Positions 52,700 through 61,042 are shown, counted from the first letter of the stretch. The stretch is 64,000 nucleotides of DNA from Sphingomonadales bacterium (GCA_016704425.1 JADJAC010000010.1:117501-181500); one strand, 5' to 3'. Notes: generated from the sequence alone by a model not told the origin. Numbers and translations are program-made.

Positions 52700-53398
52700 A
52701 TGTCAGAGACTGGACCGGAACTGGGACTTCGGGACGAGGATCGCCTCCCCTGGCTCGAGGCCGTCGAGAGTGAAGACGATGGCGAAGGCATTTCGAGCGG
52801 AAAGCTGATTGCTTTCCTGCTTGCCGGACTTGGCGCGATTGTCCTCGTCGTTGGCGGTGTCTGGTGGCTGCGCAGCCTGGACTCGGCGCCAAAGGGAGAC
52901 GGAACGCTGATCGCGGCTCCGCAAGGCGAATACAAGGTCAAGCCGGAGGCAGCCGGTGGCATGAAGGTTGAGGGGCAAGGCGATTCGACCTTTGCTGCAT
53001 CCGAGGGCGCGGAAGCCAATGGGACGATCGACACCGCAGCTCAACCCGAAGCCCCGGTCGTCAGCCAGAAACCTGTTGCTGTTGCTCCGAAGACGAAACC
53101 GGAAATCATTGCCAAACACCAGGTGACGACTCCGATGCCTACATCGGGCGGCAAGCTTCTGCCGCCCACAGTCCCGGGCGCCTGGGTCCAGCTTGGTGCG
53201 TATGAATCCGAAGCTGTTGCCAATTCGGCATGGCGTGCGCTGGCAGTGAAAAACCCCACTCTGGCTTCGCTGCCCAAGTCCGTCATTGCAGCCAATGTTG
53301 GCGGCAAGACGTATTTTCGCTTGCGCGCGAACGCAGGTTCTCCGGCCAACGCGACCGCTCTTTGCGGTCAGATCAGCAACTGCATGATTGTGCGTTAG
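52700..53398 (+). CDS. SPOR-domain membrane protein
   Basis: 232-aa bitopic protein. There is a short acidic cytosolic N-terminus, then one membrane helix at about 36-57 (LIAFLLAGLGAIVLVVGGVWWL) and a low-complexity Pro/Ala/Lys linker. The C-terminal SPOR domain at about 155-232 (AWVQLGAYESEAVANSAWRAL ... YFRLRANAG) should bind denuded septal peptidoglycan. A role in division or envelope maintenance is inferred from the domain. It begins 3 bp after argS and is surely co-transcribed. Confidence 0.93.
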   Translation: MSETGPELGLRDEDRLPWLEAVESEDDGEGISSGKLIAFLLAGLGAIVLVVGGVWWLRSLDSAPKGDGTLIAAPQGEYKVKPEAAGGMKVEGQGDSTFAASEGAEANGTIDTAAQPEAPVVSQKPVAVAPKTKPEIIAKHQVTTPMPTSGGKLLPPTVPGAWVQLGAYESEAVANSAWRALAVKNPTLASLPKSVIAANVGGKTYFRLRANAGSPANATALCGQISNCMIVR

Positions 53399-53401
53399 GC
53401 A

Positions 53402-53959
53402 TCAGGCGGCAAGCATTCGCGACACCCCGGCGTCGCCGTCATCGGCGTCGCCGAAGTCCAGAGCAAAGAGCCGGCTCGGCACGGCATGTCCGCGAGCACG
53501 GCAGAACCGGGCAACAATATCGCCAGTCGGCTTGAAACCGAGCTTCGACAAGACGCGTCCCGATGCCGGGTTGTCGATGAAATGGCCGGATACCAGCCGC
53601 GGCCGCCTGAGCGTATGCCGCGCAATGTCGATCACGGCGCGTGCGGCCTCGGTTGCAAAGCCAAGCCCCCAATAGGGACGGGCAATCCAGTATCCCAATT
53701 CAAGATCTTCCCCGTCCGGGTGCAAGCCGACGCCGCCGATGAGTCGGGGTGCTCCCCCGGTACGCGCGATAATCAGGAAGTCGGCATCGCCCTCCCCCCG
53801 TTCGAACCCCAGGAATTCCTCCGCGTCTGCCAGCTTGTAGGGCGAGGGCACCTTGGCCAGTTTCGTCAGAATGGCTTCATCGCCAATTGCCGCTGCCAGC
53901 GGAGCCGCATCTTCTGCCCAGCCAGGCCTTAACAACAGTCTTTCAGTCCGTGCAAACAT
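53402..53959 (-). CDS. GNAT family N-acetyltransferase (RimJ/RimL-like)
   Basis: 185-aa acetyltransferase starting MFARTERLLLRPGWAED, the usual N-terminus of RimJ/RimL-type GNATs. The acetyl-CoA binding block is YWGLGFATEAARAVID, preceded by LIGGVGLHPDGEDLELGYWI. The target is unknown. ATG 53959 has AGGAG at good spacing. The frame is open to 54109 without support. It is convergent with the SPOR gene, 3 bp apart. Confidence 0.9.
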   Translation of the reverse strand: MFARTERLLLRPGWAEDAAPLAAAIGDEAILTKLAKVPSPYKLADAEEFLGFERGEGDADFLIIARTGGAPRLIGGVGLHPDGEDLELGYWIARPYWGLGFATEAARAVIDIARHTLRRPRLVSGHFIDNPASGRVLSKLGFKPTGDIVARFCRARGHAVPSRLFALDFGDADDGDAGVSRMLAA

Positions 53960-54042
53960 GAGCACTCTCCTCGTTGGTGCCCCTAGAGCGTGTATATGAC
54001 GCCACAGAGACATTGGCTTTGAGGAAGAGACGAACCGCCCCA

Positions 54043-54076
54043 TAAAAAAGGGAGGCGGGGGTGGCCCGTCTCCCTC
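54043..54076 (-). terminator. Rho-independent terminator of rplU-rpmA
   Basis: In minus-strand sense GGGAGACGGG pairs with CCCGCCTCCC (one mismatch) around a short loop, followed by TTTTTT (54049-54044). It lies about 65 bp after the rpmA stop. Confidence 0.8.
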
Positions 54077-54140
54077 AAATCGATCTGGCTTTCCAGACCT
54101 TCGGGCCACCCTTTGGGCGACCCGTTCAAAGATCGCCGTG

Positions 54141-54410
54141 TTATTCGGCTGCCATCGGCATCGCGTCTACGGAACAATAGGTTCGGCCCTGTTTGCCCGA
54201 GTGGAAGGTCACGCGGCCTTCGGCAGTTGCAAAGAGGGTGTGGTCCGTTCCGATGCCGACATTACGGCCCGGATAGAATTTCGTTCCGCGTTGACGCACA
54301 AGAATATTGCCCGGAATGGCGAGCTCGCCGCCGAACTTCTTCACGCCAAGACGACGACCGGCCGAGTCACGACCGTTACGCGATGAACCGCCTGCTTTTT
54401 TATGTGCCAT
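54141..54410 (-). CDS. rpmA: 50S ribosomal protein L27
   Basis: 89-aa ribosomal protein near the peptidyl-transferase centre. It starts MAHKKAGGSSRNGRDSAGRR, with no N-terminal extension of the kind that is cleaved in Firmicutes. The core LAIPGNILVRQRGTKFYPG is complete. It follows rplU by 13 bp, the usual order. Confidence 0.98.
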   Translation of the reverse strand: MAHKKAGGSSRNGRDSAGRRLGVKKFGGELAIPGNILVRQRGTKFYPGRNVGIGTDHTLFATAEGRVTFHSGKQGRTYCSVDAMPMAAE

Positions 54411-54423
54411 GGTTCAAAACTCC

Positions 54424-54894
54424 TTATTCGGCCGCGTCGGCTTTTTTGGCCGCTGGCTTCTTTGCAGCTGGCTTTGCCTCTGCCTTGGGAGCGGCGGCCT
54501 TTTTGGGCGCGGCTTCCTTGGCAGGCTTTGCAGCCTTGGTTTCAACTGGAGCTTCAGCCGGTGCGGCTTCGGCCTTCTTCGGCGCTGCCTTCTTTTCAGC
54601 GCCGACGCTCAGGATCTTCAGGATCGTGTGCTGCTGGCGGTGGCCGGCCTTGCGGCGATAATTGTGGCGACGCTTCTTCTTGAAGACGATGATCTTGTCA
54701 GCCTTCGCCTGCGCAATGATCTCGGCCGAAACGGCGAGCCCGGCAACAGCCTTGGCTTCGCTGCCGTCAGCTGCGAACAGGACATCGCCCAGCGACACGG
54801 TGTCACCGGCATTGCCCGCCATCTTTTCGACGACGATCTTGTCTCCTGCGGCAACGCGATACTGCTTGCCGCCCGTGCGCACGACTGCGAACAT
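54424..54894 (-). CDS. rplU: 50S ribosomal protein L21 with Lys/Ala-rich C-terminal extension
   Basis: 156 aa, against about 103 for E. coli L21. Residues 1-100 are a normal L21 (MFAVVRTGGKQYRV, FKKKRRHNYRRKAGHRQQHT). From about 100 onward there is a tail of Ala, Lys, Pro and Glu with repeated KKAAAPK-type units, similar to tails seen on L21 and other ribosomal proteins in alphaproteobacteria. The tail is probably disordered and RNA-contacting or dispensable. Confidence 0.97.
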   Translation of the reverse strand: MFAVVRTGGKQYRVAAGDKIVVEKMAGNAGDTVSLGDVLFAADGSEAKAVAGLAVSAEIIAQAKADKIIVFKKKRRHNYRRKAGHRQQHTILKILSVGAEKKAAPKKAEAAPAEAPVETKAAKPAKEAAPKKAAAPKAEAKPAAKKPAAKKADAAE

Positions 54895-55016
54895 GGCGTA
54901 AATCTCTTCTTTTCAAATGCTTGCCCGCGCAACAGATATCGCCAGAGGCATACCCCTCGCGCGGAAAGCAGCCCGCTAAGCGACCCGAGCGCCGCTGTCA
55001 ACCGATTCCCGCTCAC

Positions 55017-55643
55017 TTATTGCGGAGAATCACCTTGGCGCGCTTTTGCTGCCTTGAAGCCAGGCCTTTCCGAAAGCCGGTTCCACCAGGTCAATGTGTT
55101 TGGACCAAGTTCCGGGCCAATGCCTAGCGTGAGCGCAAGCATGACGGAATAGCCCACGCAGATGTCGGCAACTGTGAAGCGCCCTCCGCACAAGGTCTCG
55201 CGGCCATCCATCAAGGCGGCCTCGATCGAGCGGGCACGCCCCAGGAAGAAAAGCTTGTAATCCTCTGCCACGTCAAGCTTTCGCTCCTCGGGCTTGGGGA
55301 AGACGCTGTATCGCAGCATGATGGCCAGCGGGAAGGTCAGCGTTGCGTCGGAGCGGTGAAGCCAGTTCAGATAGGCCGGCCAGTCCGCTTCATCCGGCGT
55401 CACTTCGAGTTTCGTGCCATGCGCGAGCATCTGACAGATTGCGGCGGATTCGGTGAGTTTGTCTTCGCCATCAACCCAGCAGGGTATGGTCCCAAGCGGA
55501 TTGACCTCCTTGTATTCCGGCGCACGAACGCGCGGCGGGAAGGGCATGGTCACCAGTTCATAATCAAGCCGGAGTTCTTCTGCTGCCCACACACAGCGAA
55601 ATGAGCGCGCATCCTTGCAATGATATAGCGTAGGCCTGCTCAT
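55017..55643 (-). CDS. Glutathione S-transferase family protein
   Basis: 208-aa GST. The N-terminal thioredoxin-like domain reads TLYHCKDARSFRCVWAAEEL, with the cis-Pro/Glu-Ser glutathione site at GTIPCWVDGEDKLTESAAIC. The C-terminal helical domain contains RFTVADICVGYSVMLA. The substrate is unknown. ATG 55643 (MSRPTLYHC) overlaps the stop of the DMT gene (ATGA); the frame open upstream to 55907 is not part of the gene. Confidence 0.93.
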   Translation of the reverse strand: MSRPTLYHCKDARSFRCVWAAEELRLDYELVTMPFPPRVRAPEYKEVNPLGTIPCWVDGEDKLTESAAICQMLAHGTKLEVTPDEADWPAYLNWLHRSDATLTFPLAIMLRYSVFPKPEERKLDVAEDYKLFFLGRARSIEAALMDGRETLCGGRFTVADICVGYSVMLALTLGIGPELGPNTLTWWNRLSERPGFKAAKARQGDSPQ

Positions 55644-56548
55644 ACGATGATATCTTTCGTTCTTTCGATTGCGAGCCTGTGTTCGCGAAGCGCAATGTAA
55701 AGGCCACTCCCAATTATGATTGAGGCGCCGATCCAGGTCGCTGGTCCGGGCACATGATTCCAGATCAGCCACCCGAAAAAGCCTGACCAGAGAAGCGCGA
55801 TGTAATCCATGCCGAGCACCGTCGCGACCGGAGCGAGGCGCAACGCGCCCGTCAGCCCAATCTGGCCAATCCCGCCCAATATCCCGACGCCGCTGAGCAA
55901 GAGCCATTCATAGCCGTCATGACTCGTCATGAAAAAGGGGAGCAACAGACTCATCGGTAGAACAGAAAGCGCGGAGAACCAGAAGACTGTCGTGATGGCA
56001 GCCTCTGTCCGGCCCATGTCGCGGATCTGCAGGCTGGTTAAGGAAATCATGATCGCTGAAGTCAGGCCGACCAATGCCCCCAATGGGGGGATATGGCTGC
56101 CGCCAGGCTGCACAACGATCAATACACCCGCAAAGCCCGCAAGAACGGCCCCCCAGCGATGCTTGCCCACCTGTTCCTTGAGAATGAGTGCGGACAGAAT
56201 CGTCGCAAAGATGGGCACAGCAAAGCCCAGCGTCGTCTGTTCGGCCAGCGGCAAAAGTATGATGGCCCCGAAATTGAATGCCATGCTGGTTAACCCCATT
56301 ACGCTGCGCTTGAGATGCGCACCAAAGCGTTGCGTCTTGAGCGATGCCAGACCGGGCCCCGCAAGCACGACTGCGAGCACCACTGGCACTGCAAGGGCCT
56401 GCCTCCAGAACATGATTTCGGGAAGCTCGATCGCCGCATCGCTCGCCAGCTTTATCAAGACGGTCATGATGGAAAGGCAAGAGATGCCAAAGAGCCTGAG
56501 CCCGAGCGCTCGCAATCGATGGTCCACGGGTGCCAAGGTGTCAAACAT
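55640..56548 (-). CDS. DMT superfamily (EamA-type) transporter
   Basis: 302-aa inner-membrane protein with ten predicted helices in two EamA repeats (about 15-145 and 160-285). The conserved PIFATILSALILKEQVGKHRW end of the first repeat, and LGMDYIALLWSGFFGWLIWNHVPG of the second, are clear. It probably exports a small metabolite; the substrate is unknown. It overlaps the downstream GST gene and is divergent from the TonB receptor. Confidence 0.92.
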   Translation of the reverse strand: MFDTLAPVDHRLRALGLRLFGISCLSIMTVLIKLASDAAIELPEIMFWRQALAVPVVLAVVLAGPGLASLKTQRFGAHLKRSVMGLTSMAFNFGAIILLPLAEQTTLGFAVPIFATILSALILKEQVGKHRWGAVLAGFAGVLIVVQPGGSHIPPLGALVGLTSAIMISLTSLQIRDMGRTEAAITTVFWFSALSVLPMSLLLPFFMTSHDGYEWLLLSGVGILGGIGQIGLTGALRLAPVATVLGMDYIALLWSGFFGWLIWNHVPGPATWIGASIIIGSGLYIALREHRLAIERTKDIIV

Positions 56549-56603
56549 GCAATTCGAGCATTAACGGCAAGCCGCGGGAGTGACAATCAGGGCGCTTTTT
56601 GCG

Positions 56604-56626
56604 TTGCAAATGATAATTGTTCGCAA
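56604..56626. promoter_or_regulatory. Fur-like iron operator 1
   Basis: An imperfect palindrome, TTGCAAATGATA followed by ATTGTTCGCAA, with AATGATAATTGTT at its core resembling GATAATGAT-type Fur boxes. It lies 52 bp before the receptor start and in the divergent promoter region with the DMT gene. Confidence 0.65.
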
Positions 56627-56635
56627 TATCGACAT

Positions 56636-56656
56636 TAATGCGAATCGTTCTCGCTG
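56636..56656. promoter_or_regulatory. Fur-like iron operator 2
   Basis: TTAATGCGAATCGTTCTCGC resembles the AATGAGAATCATTCTCA form of alphaproteobacterial iron boxes. It begins 32 bp after the start of the first site, suggesting cooperative binding. Confidence 0.6.
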
Positions 56657-56677
56657 GTTGTTCGTTGAGGAATTTTT

Positions 56678-58810
56678 GTGAAACTGTACCAAATCTCGGC
56701 CGCGCTAGTGATTTCCCTTGCCACTTCGGGACCTGCCCTTGCAGACGACGCGGCGGATACAGATGCGCCCGCCATCATCGTTACGGGACATATGGATGGC
56801 TACAGGACCGTGGAAACCAACAGCGGTACCAAGACGAATACACCCATCCTGGATGTCCCCCAATCAATCTCGGTTGTAACGTCGCAGCAGATTGCCGATC
56901 AGCAGGTCCGTTCCGTGGCGGATTTGGTACGCTACATTCCCGGCGTGAGCGCCGGCCAGGGCGAAGGAAATCGAGACCAGGTCACGTTGCGCGGAAACAA
57001 CACGACAGCAGACTTTTTCGTCGACGGCTTGCGCGACGATGTCCAGTATTTCCGCAGTTTCTACAATATTGACCGGGTGGAGGTTCACAAGGGCGCCAAT
57101 GCCATGGTTTTCGGGCGCGGGGGCGGTGGGGGCGTTATCAACCGCATTACCAAGGGCGCCATTGCCGACCAGAATCTGTATGCGGCGACGGTATCACTGG
57201 ATACGTTTGGCAGCTATTATGGATCCGCCGACGTGAATATCGCGCTGGGTTCTGCGGCACTTCGGGTCAACGGATTCTATGAAGACCTGAACAACCATCG
57301 TGATGCCTTCAGTGGCGAACGCTATGCCGTCAATCCCACGGTCGCTGCCGAACTGGGCAACACCCGCATGGAGCTGGGATATGAATATGTGCGTGACAGC
57401 CGGGTGGCCGATCGCGGCATTCCTTCGGCCTTCGCAGGGACGATCGCCGATCCGGCGGGACCGGCCCGAGGCTTTCGTGACACATTCTTCGGCAAGCGCG
57501 ATTTCAACGATTCCGATTTCGAGGCGCATGTTCTGCGTTTCCGCAGCGAAAGCCGCCTGTCCGAAAACCTGACGTTCAAAACGCAGGCTCTTTATGGCGA
57601 TTATGACAAATCTTATTCAAACGTCTTTGCGGCGACTGCCATTGGAGGCACAGCGGCTGCACCGACAATTGGAATCGAAGCCTATATCGATCCAACCAAG
57701 CGACAGACGTATATTGGTCAGGCCAATCTGGAATGGCGCGTATCCACAGGCCCCTTCGAACATCTGCTCCTGTTCGGCGGAGAAATAACAGGCCAGAACT
57801 CCAGGAACGAACGCATCAACGGCTTTTTCAGCCCAACAGTTCTTTCATCAGCCAATCGGCGCAGCACCGTTGCACTGACCGATCCCCTTATCGTCCCGCC
57901 GATATTCTTCGTGTCCGGCCCGACGGGCAACAGCAATCGCAATGTTCGCAGCAATCTGGATCAGGTCTCCGCCTATATTCAGGATCAGATCAGTTTGGGC
58001 GAAAAGTTCGACCTGATCGGAGGATTGCGTTTTGACCGGTATGAAAATGATATCGTCAACGCGTTCACCAATGCCAGAGTTTCTCGTGTTGACGATCTCT
58101 GGTCGCCGCGGGTCGGGCTTGTCTACAAGCCTGTCGAAGCGGCTTCCATCTACGTCAGCTATTCCAAATCCTACCTCCCGCAAGGCGGGGACCAGTTTGT
58201 CACATTCGATGCGACCAACGCCGCACTGAAACCCGAAACATTTGACAATTACGAAGTTGGCGCGAAATGGAACATCAAGCCTGACCTGACCCTGACCGTC
58301 GCTGTCTATCGCCTCGATCGCGGCAATACGCGGGCGACCGGACCAACGCCGGGAACAATTGTGCAGACCGGCAAGCAGCGGAGCAGTGGTTTTGAACTTG
58401 GATTGACCGGGCGGATCACACCCCGGTGGATGACGAGCTTGGGCTATGCCAATACCAAAGCCGAAATACGGGAAACGACAACGGCTGCACCAGCCGGACG
58501 TCGCGTGGCACAGGTGCCCCGCAACCAGATCTCGCTCTGGAATCGTTATGAGGCATCCAGCAGGCTCGGCCTCGGTGTCGGCCTCTACTATCAATCTCGC
58601 CAGTTCGCTTCGATCAGCAATGCAACCGTCCTTCCAGCCTACACCAGGATCGATGCGGCGCTCTTCTACAAGCTGACCGACAAGATCGAAGCGCAGCTCA
58701 ATGTCGAAAACCTGACCGGAAAGGCTTATTTCCCGGTCGCGCACAATGACAACAACATCTCGACCGGCGCCCCGATCAACGGCCGTTTCACCCTTGCTGC
58801 AAAATTCTGA
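56678..58810 (+). CDS. TonB-dependent siderophore receptor (catecholate/hydroxamate type)
   Basis: 710-aa outer-membrane ferric-siderophore receptor with signal peptide (MKLYQISAALVISLATSGPALA). The TonB box region is APAIIVTGHMDG, the plug domain is TPILDVPQSISVVT ... LVRYIPGV ... VEVHKGANAMVFGRGG (about 55-160), and the barrel ends in a terminal Phe (RFTLAAKF). The plug resembles FiuA/Fiu-like receptors. GTG start 56678 with GAGGA upstream. Fur-like sites precede it. No siderophore synthesis genes are nearby, so it probably takes up foreign siderophores. Confidence 0.94.
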   Translation: MKLYQISAALVISLATSGPALADDAADTDAPAIIVTGHMDGYRTVETNSGTKTNTPILDVPQSISVVTSQQIADQQVRSVADLVRYIPGVSAGQGEGNRDQVTLRGNNTTADFFVDGLRDDVQYFRSFYNIDRVEVHKGANAMVFGRGGGGGVINRITKGAIADQNLYAATVSLDTFGSYYGSADVNIALGSAALRVNGFYEDLNNHRDAFSGERYAVNPTVAAELGNTRMELGYEYVRDSRVADRGIPSAFAGTIADPAGPARGFRDTFFGKRDFNDSDFEAHVLRFRSESRLSENLTFKTQALYGDYDKSYSNVFAATAIGGTAAAPTIGIEAYIDPTKRQTYIGQANLEWRVSTGPFEHLLLFGGEITGQNSRNERINGFFSPTVLSSANRRSTVALTDPLIVPPIFFVSGPTGNSNRNVRSNLDQVSAYIQDQISLGEKFDLIGGLRFDRYENDIVNAFTNARVSRVDDLWSPRVGLVYKPVEAASIYVSYSKSYLPQGGDQFVTFDATNAALKPETFDNYEVGAKWNIKPDLTLTVAVYRLDRGNTRATGPTPGTIVQTGKQRSSGFELGLTGRITPRWMTSLGYANTKAEIRETTTAAPAGRRVAQVPRNQISLWNRYEASSRLGLGVGLYYQSRQFASISNATVLPAYTRIDAALFYKLTDKIEAQLNVENLTGKAYFPVAHNDNNISTGAPINGRFTLAAKF

Positions 58811-58882
58811 GTCTTCCGGTGGCACTCGCATGATCCCTTCTCCCGCTTGCGGGAGCCGCCGGGGGTCGGCATAGGGGCGCGC

Positions 58883-60403
58883 ATGAAGCACGCCCTTTCC
58901 ACGACCCGAACCCAGAATTTTGCCGATTGGTATCAGGAGGTCATTGCCGAGGCAGACCTTGCGGAGGAATCGGGTGTGCGCGGCTGCATGGTCATCCGCC
59001 CCTGGGGCTATGGCATCTGGGAACGCATCCAGAAGCTGATGGATGCGCAGATCAAGATGGCGGGTGTCGAGAATTGTTATTTCCCGCTCTTCATTCCCTT
59101 GTCCTTCTTTGAAAAGGAAGCGGACCATGTCGAAGGCTTTGCCAAGGAAATGGCGGTTGTCACGCATCACCGGCTGAAATCGATCAACGGCAAGCTCACC
59201 CCGGATCCCGACTCGAAGCTCGAAGAACCGCTGGTCGTGCGACCAACCTCAGAAACCGTGATCGGGGCGGCAATGAGCCGGTGGATCCAGTCATGGCGCG
59301 ACCTGCCGATGCTGACCAACCAATGGGCGAACGTCGTCCGCTGGGAAATGCGGACGCGGATGTTCCTGCGCACCAGCGAATTTCTCTGGCAGGAAGGCCA
59401 TACAGCGCATGCCGACAAGGCCGAAGCCATGGCCGAAACGCTGCGCGCCCTCGAAATGTATCGCGCCTTTGCCGAAGGGCCGCTCGCCATGCCGGTCGTG
59501 GCCGGCGAGAAGCCCGAGAATGAGCGCTTCCCCGGTGCCGATGCGACCTATTCCATTGAAGCGATGATGCAGGACGGCAAGGCGCTCCAGGCCGGGACGT
59601 CGCATTATCTCGGCACGACCTTCGCGGAAGCTGCGGGCATCCGCTATCAGGACAAGGACGGCGGCTTGCAGCTTTGCCACACGACAAGCTGGGGCGTATC
59701 GACGCGGATGATCGGCGGCGTCATCATGGTGCACGGCGATGATGATGGCTTGCGCTGCCCGCCCCAGATCGCGCCGCAGCAAATCGTGATCGTCCCGATG
59801 CTGCGCGACAATGACGAGGATGCAGCGGTGATCGACTATGCCCGGGCGCTCGCCAGCGAGCTGCGCGGGCTGACCGCCTTTGGAGAGCCGGTTCGTGTGC
59901 TCCTTGATACCAAAGCCATCAAGGCCTCCAACAAGCGCTGGGCCTGGGTCAAGAAGGGCGCGCCGCTGATCGTCGAGGTCGGGCCGCGCGATGTGGCAGG
60001 CGGCAATGTCGCCGTCATCCGCCGCGACCGGCTTTATACCGCGGACGGCAAGCTTTCCTCGGCCATCACTGCGCGAGGCGACTTCGTGGCCGCGGCAAGC
60101 GCGACGCTTGATGACATCCAGTCATCGCTCTACTCCGAAGCCAAAGCGCGTCTGGAAGCCGGTATCCGCCGCGACGTGACCGACTTGGCGGCACATTATG
60201 CGGGCGATGAAAAAATCGTCGGTTGGGTCGAAGTGCAATGGGCACGACCAACGGGTGACGCTCTCGATGCAATTGTCCAGCAGCTGAAAACTCTGAAGAT
60301 CACGATGCGCAATGCGCCATTGGATGCCGCGCCAGCAGACGGGCCGTGCTTCTTCACCGGAGAGCCAGCCGTAGAGCGGATCCTGATCGGGCGGACTTAC
60401 TGA
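58883..60403 (+). CDS. proS: Prolyl-tRNA synthetase, archaeal/eukaryotic-like (type 3)
   Basis: Class II synthetase charging tRNA-Pro, 506 aa. Motif 2 reads VVRPTSETVIGAAMSRW, motif 2/3 segments are WEMRTRMFLRTSEFLWQEGHTAH and the anticodon domain follows. There is no bacterial-type insertion (INS) domain between motifs 2 and 3. A C-terminal extra domain is present, and the protein ends in GRTY, the terminal Tyr of archaeal/eukaryotic ProRS. ATG 58883 (MKHALSTTRTQNF) has GGGGCG upstream. Confidence 0.94.
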   Translation: MKHALSTTRTQNFADWYQEVIAEADLAEESGVRGCMVIRPWGYGIWERIQKLMDAQIKMAGVENCYFPLFIPLSFFEKEADHVEGFAKEMAVVTHHRLKSINGKLTPDPDSKLEEPLVVRPTSETVIGAAMSRWIQSWRDLPMLTNQWANVVRWEMRTRMFLRTSEFLWQEGHTAHADKAEAMAETLRALEMYRAFAEGPLAMPVVAGEKPENERFPGADATYSIEAMMQDGKALQAGTSHYLGTTFAEAAGIRYQDKDGGLQLCHTTSWGVSTRMIGGVIMVHGDDDGLRCPPQIAPQQIVIVPMLRDNDEDAAVIDYARALASELRGLTAFGEPVRVLLDTKAIKASNKRWAWVKKGAPLIVEVGPRDVAGGNVAVIRRDRLYTADGKLSSAITARGDFVAAASATLDDIQSSLYSEAKARLEAGIRRDVTDLAAHYAGDEKIVGWVEVQWARPTGDALDAIVQQLKTLKITMRNAPLDAAPADGPCFFTGEPAVERILIGRTY

Positions 60404-60467
60404 TTGCTGACTGTCGGGATAGTTTACAAAACATCGCTATAGTTAATTTTCCTTCACCACCGTAGTC

Positions 60468-60510
60468 GGCAGAAAACCGGGATTGGCACGGTTTGGCACG
60501 GGGGCTGCAT
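60468..60510 (+). promoter_or_regulatory. Sigma-54-like promoter with conserved upstream block, copy B
   Basis: GGCAGAAAACCGGGA leads into two tandem TTGGCACGG units (60483 and 60493). The second has -24 GG at 60495-60496 and -12 GC at 60507-60508, exactly 10 bp apart (TTGGCACG-GGGG-CTGCA). The first 22 nt match copy A at 50022 at 20 positions. The predicted start is about 60520, in the gap between proS and grxD. Confidence 0.6.
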
Positions 60511-60529
60511 AGTTATTGGCGTTCCCCCA

Positions 60530-60545
60530 AAGCGTTCCAACGCTT
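60530..60545. repeat. 16-nt inverted repeat
   Basis: AAGCGTT, CC, AACGCTT, a perfect 7-bp inverted repeat about 20 bp downstream of the -12 element of copy B. A palindrome of the same length lies in the same order in copy A. Confidence 0.8.
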
Positions 60546-60551
60546 CAGAGT

Positions 60552-60590
60552 GGCGGGTCGGTTGCTTCCCTGGTCTCGCACCGACCCGCC
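60552..60590 (+). repeat. GC-rich hairpin between proS and grxD
   Basis: GGCGGGTCGGT pairs perfectly with ACCGACCCGCC (11 bp) around a 17-nt loop containing GCTTCCC. There is no T-run directly after; a TTTT occurs 23 nt downstream. It is a possible 3-prime structure of an RNA from the copy B promoter. It could also cap the proS transcript. Confidence 0.7.
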
Positions 60591-60626
60591 CTCACCCGGG
60601 AACCCTCCCAGACTTTTCCCAATTCG

Positions 60627-60694
60627 TCATGCTGAACTTGTTTCAGCATCCATACAGCGGCACCGGGAATGGAGGCTGAAACAAATTCAGGGTG
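60627..60694. repeat. Double-hairpin intergenic repeat, copy 2
   Basis: The first hairpin is identical to copy 1 (ATGCTGAA, CTTGT loop, TTCAGCAT; 60629-60649). The second is slightly degraded (CTGAA, ACAAA, TTCAG; 60676-60690). The in-frame translation gives the same RHAELVSAS...LKQIQGD pattern. It lies in the 306-bp gap between the proS and grxD stop codons, just before the grxD stop, where it could act as a bidirectional 3-prime element. Confidence 0.82.
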
Positions 60695-60709
60695 ACGTCG
60701 GATATCCGG

Positions 60710-61042
60710 TCAAGCGGCGCTGGCAATCCCCTGATCGGCGATCAGCTGGGCGAGTTCGCCGGCTTCGAACATTTCCATCATGATGTCTGACCCACCGACA
60801 AATTCACCCTTCACATACAGTTGCGGGATTGTCGGCCAATCCGAAAATTCCTTGATTCCGGCGCGAACCTCCGGGTCTTGCAGAACATCGAAGCTGGCAA
60901 ATTCGACGTCGAGATGTTCGAGAATCGCGACCGCCTTGCTCGAAAAACCGCACTGGGGAAAATAGGGTGTGCCCTTCATGAACAGGACGATGTCGCTGCC
61001 GTTCACGATTTCGCCGATACGGGCCTGGGTTGCGTCACTCAT
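60710..61042 (-). CDS. grxD: Monothiol glutaredoxin (Grx4 type)
   Basis: 110-aa monothiol glutaredoxin involved in Fe-S cluster transfer and storage. The active site is CGFS at residues 31-34 (FPQCGFSSKAV), with WPTIPQLYVKGEFVGGSDI carrying the glutathione-binding TVP-like loop and GG. Three consecutive ATG codons occur; the third (61042) is best spaced from GAGGAG. bolA, a frequent neighbour, is not adjacent. Confidence 0.95.
   Translation of the reverse strand: MSDATQARIGEIVNGSDIVLFMKGTPYFPQCGFSSKAVAILEHLDVEFASFDVLQDPEVRAGIKEFSDWPTIPQLYVKGEFVGGSDIMMEMFEAGELAQLIADQGIASAA

Noticed and set aside
58845..58860. Short hairpin CTCCCGC-TT-GCGGGAG as terminator of the TonB receptor
   Set aside because: The stem is only 7 bp with no T-run and it lies close to the proS start. 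I could not tell it from chance in GC-rich DNA.
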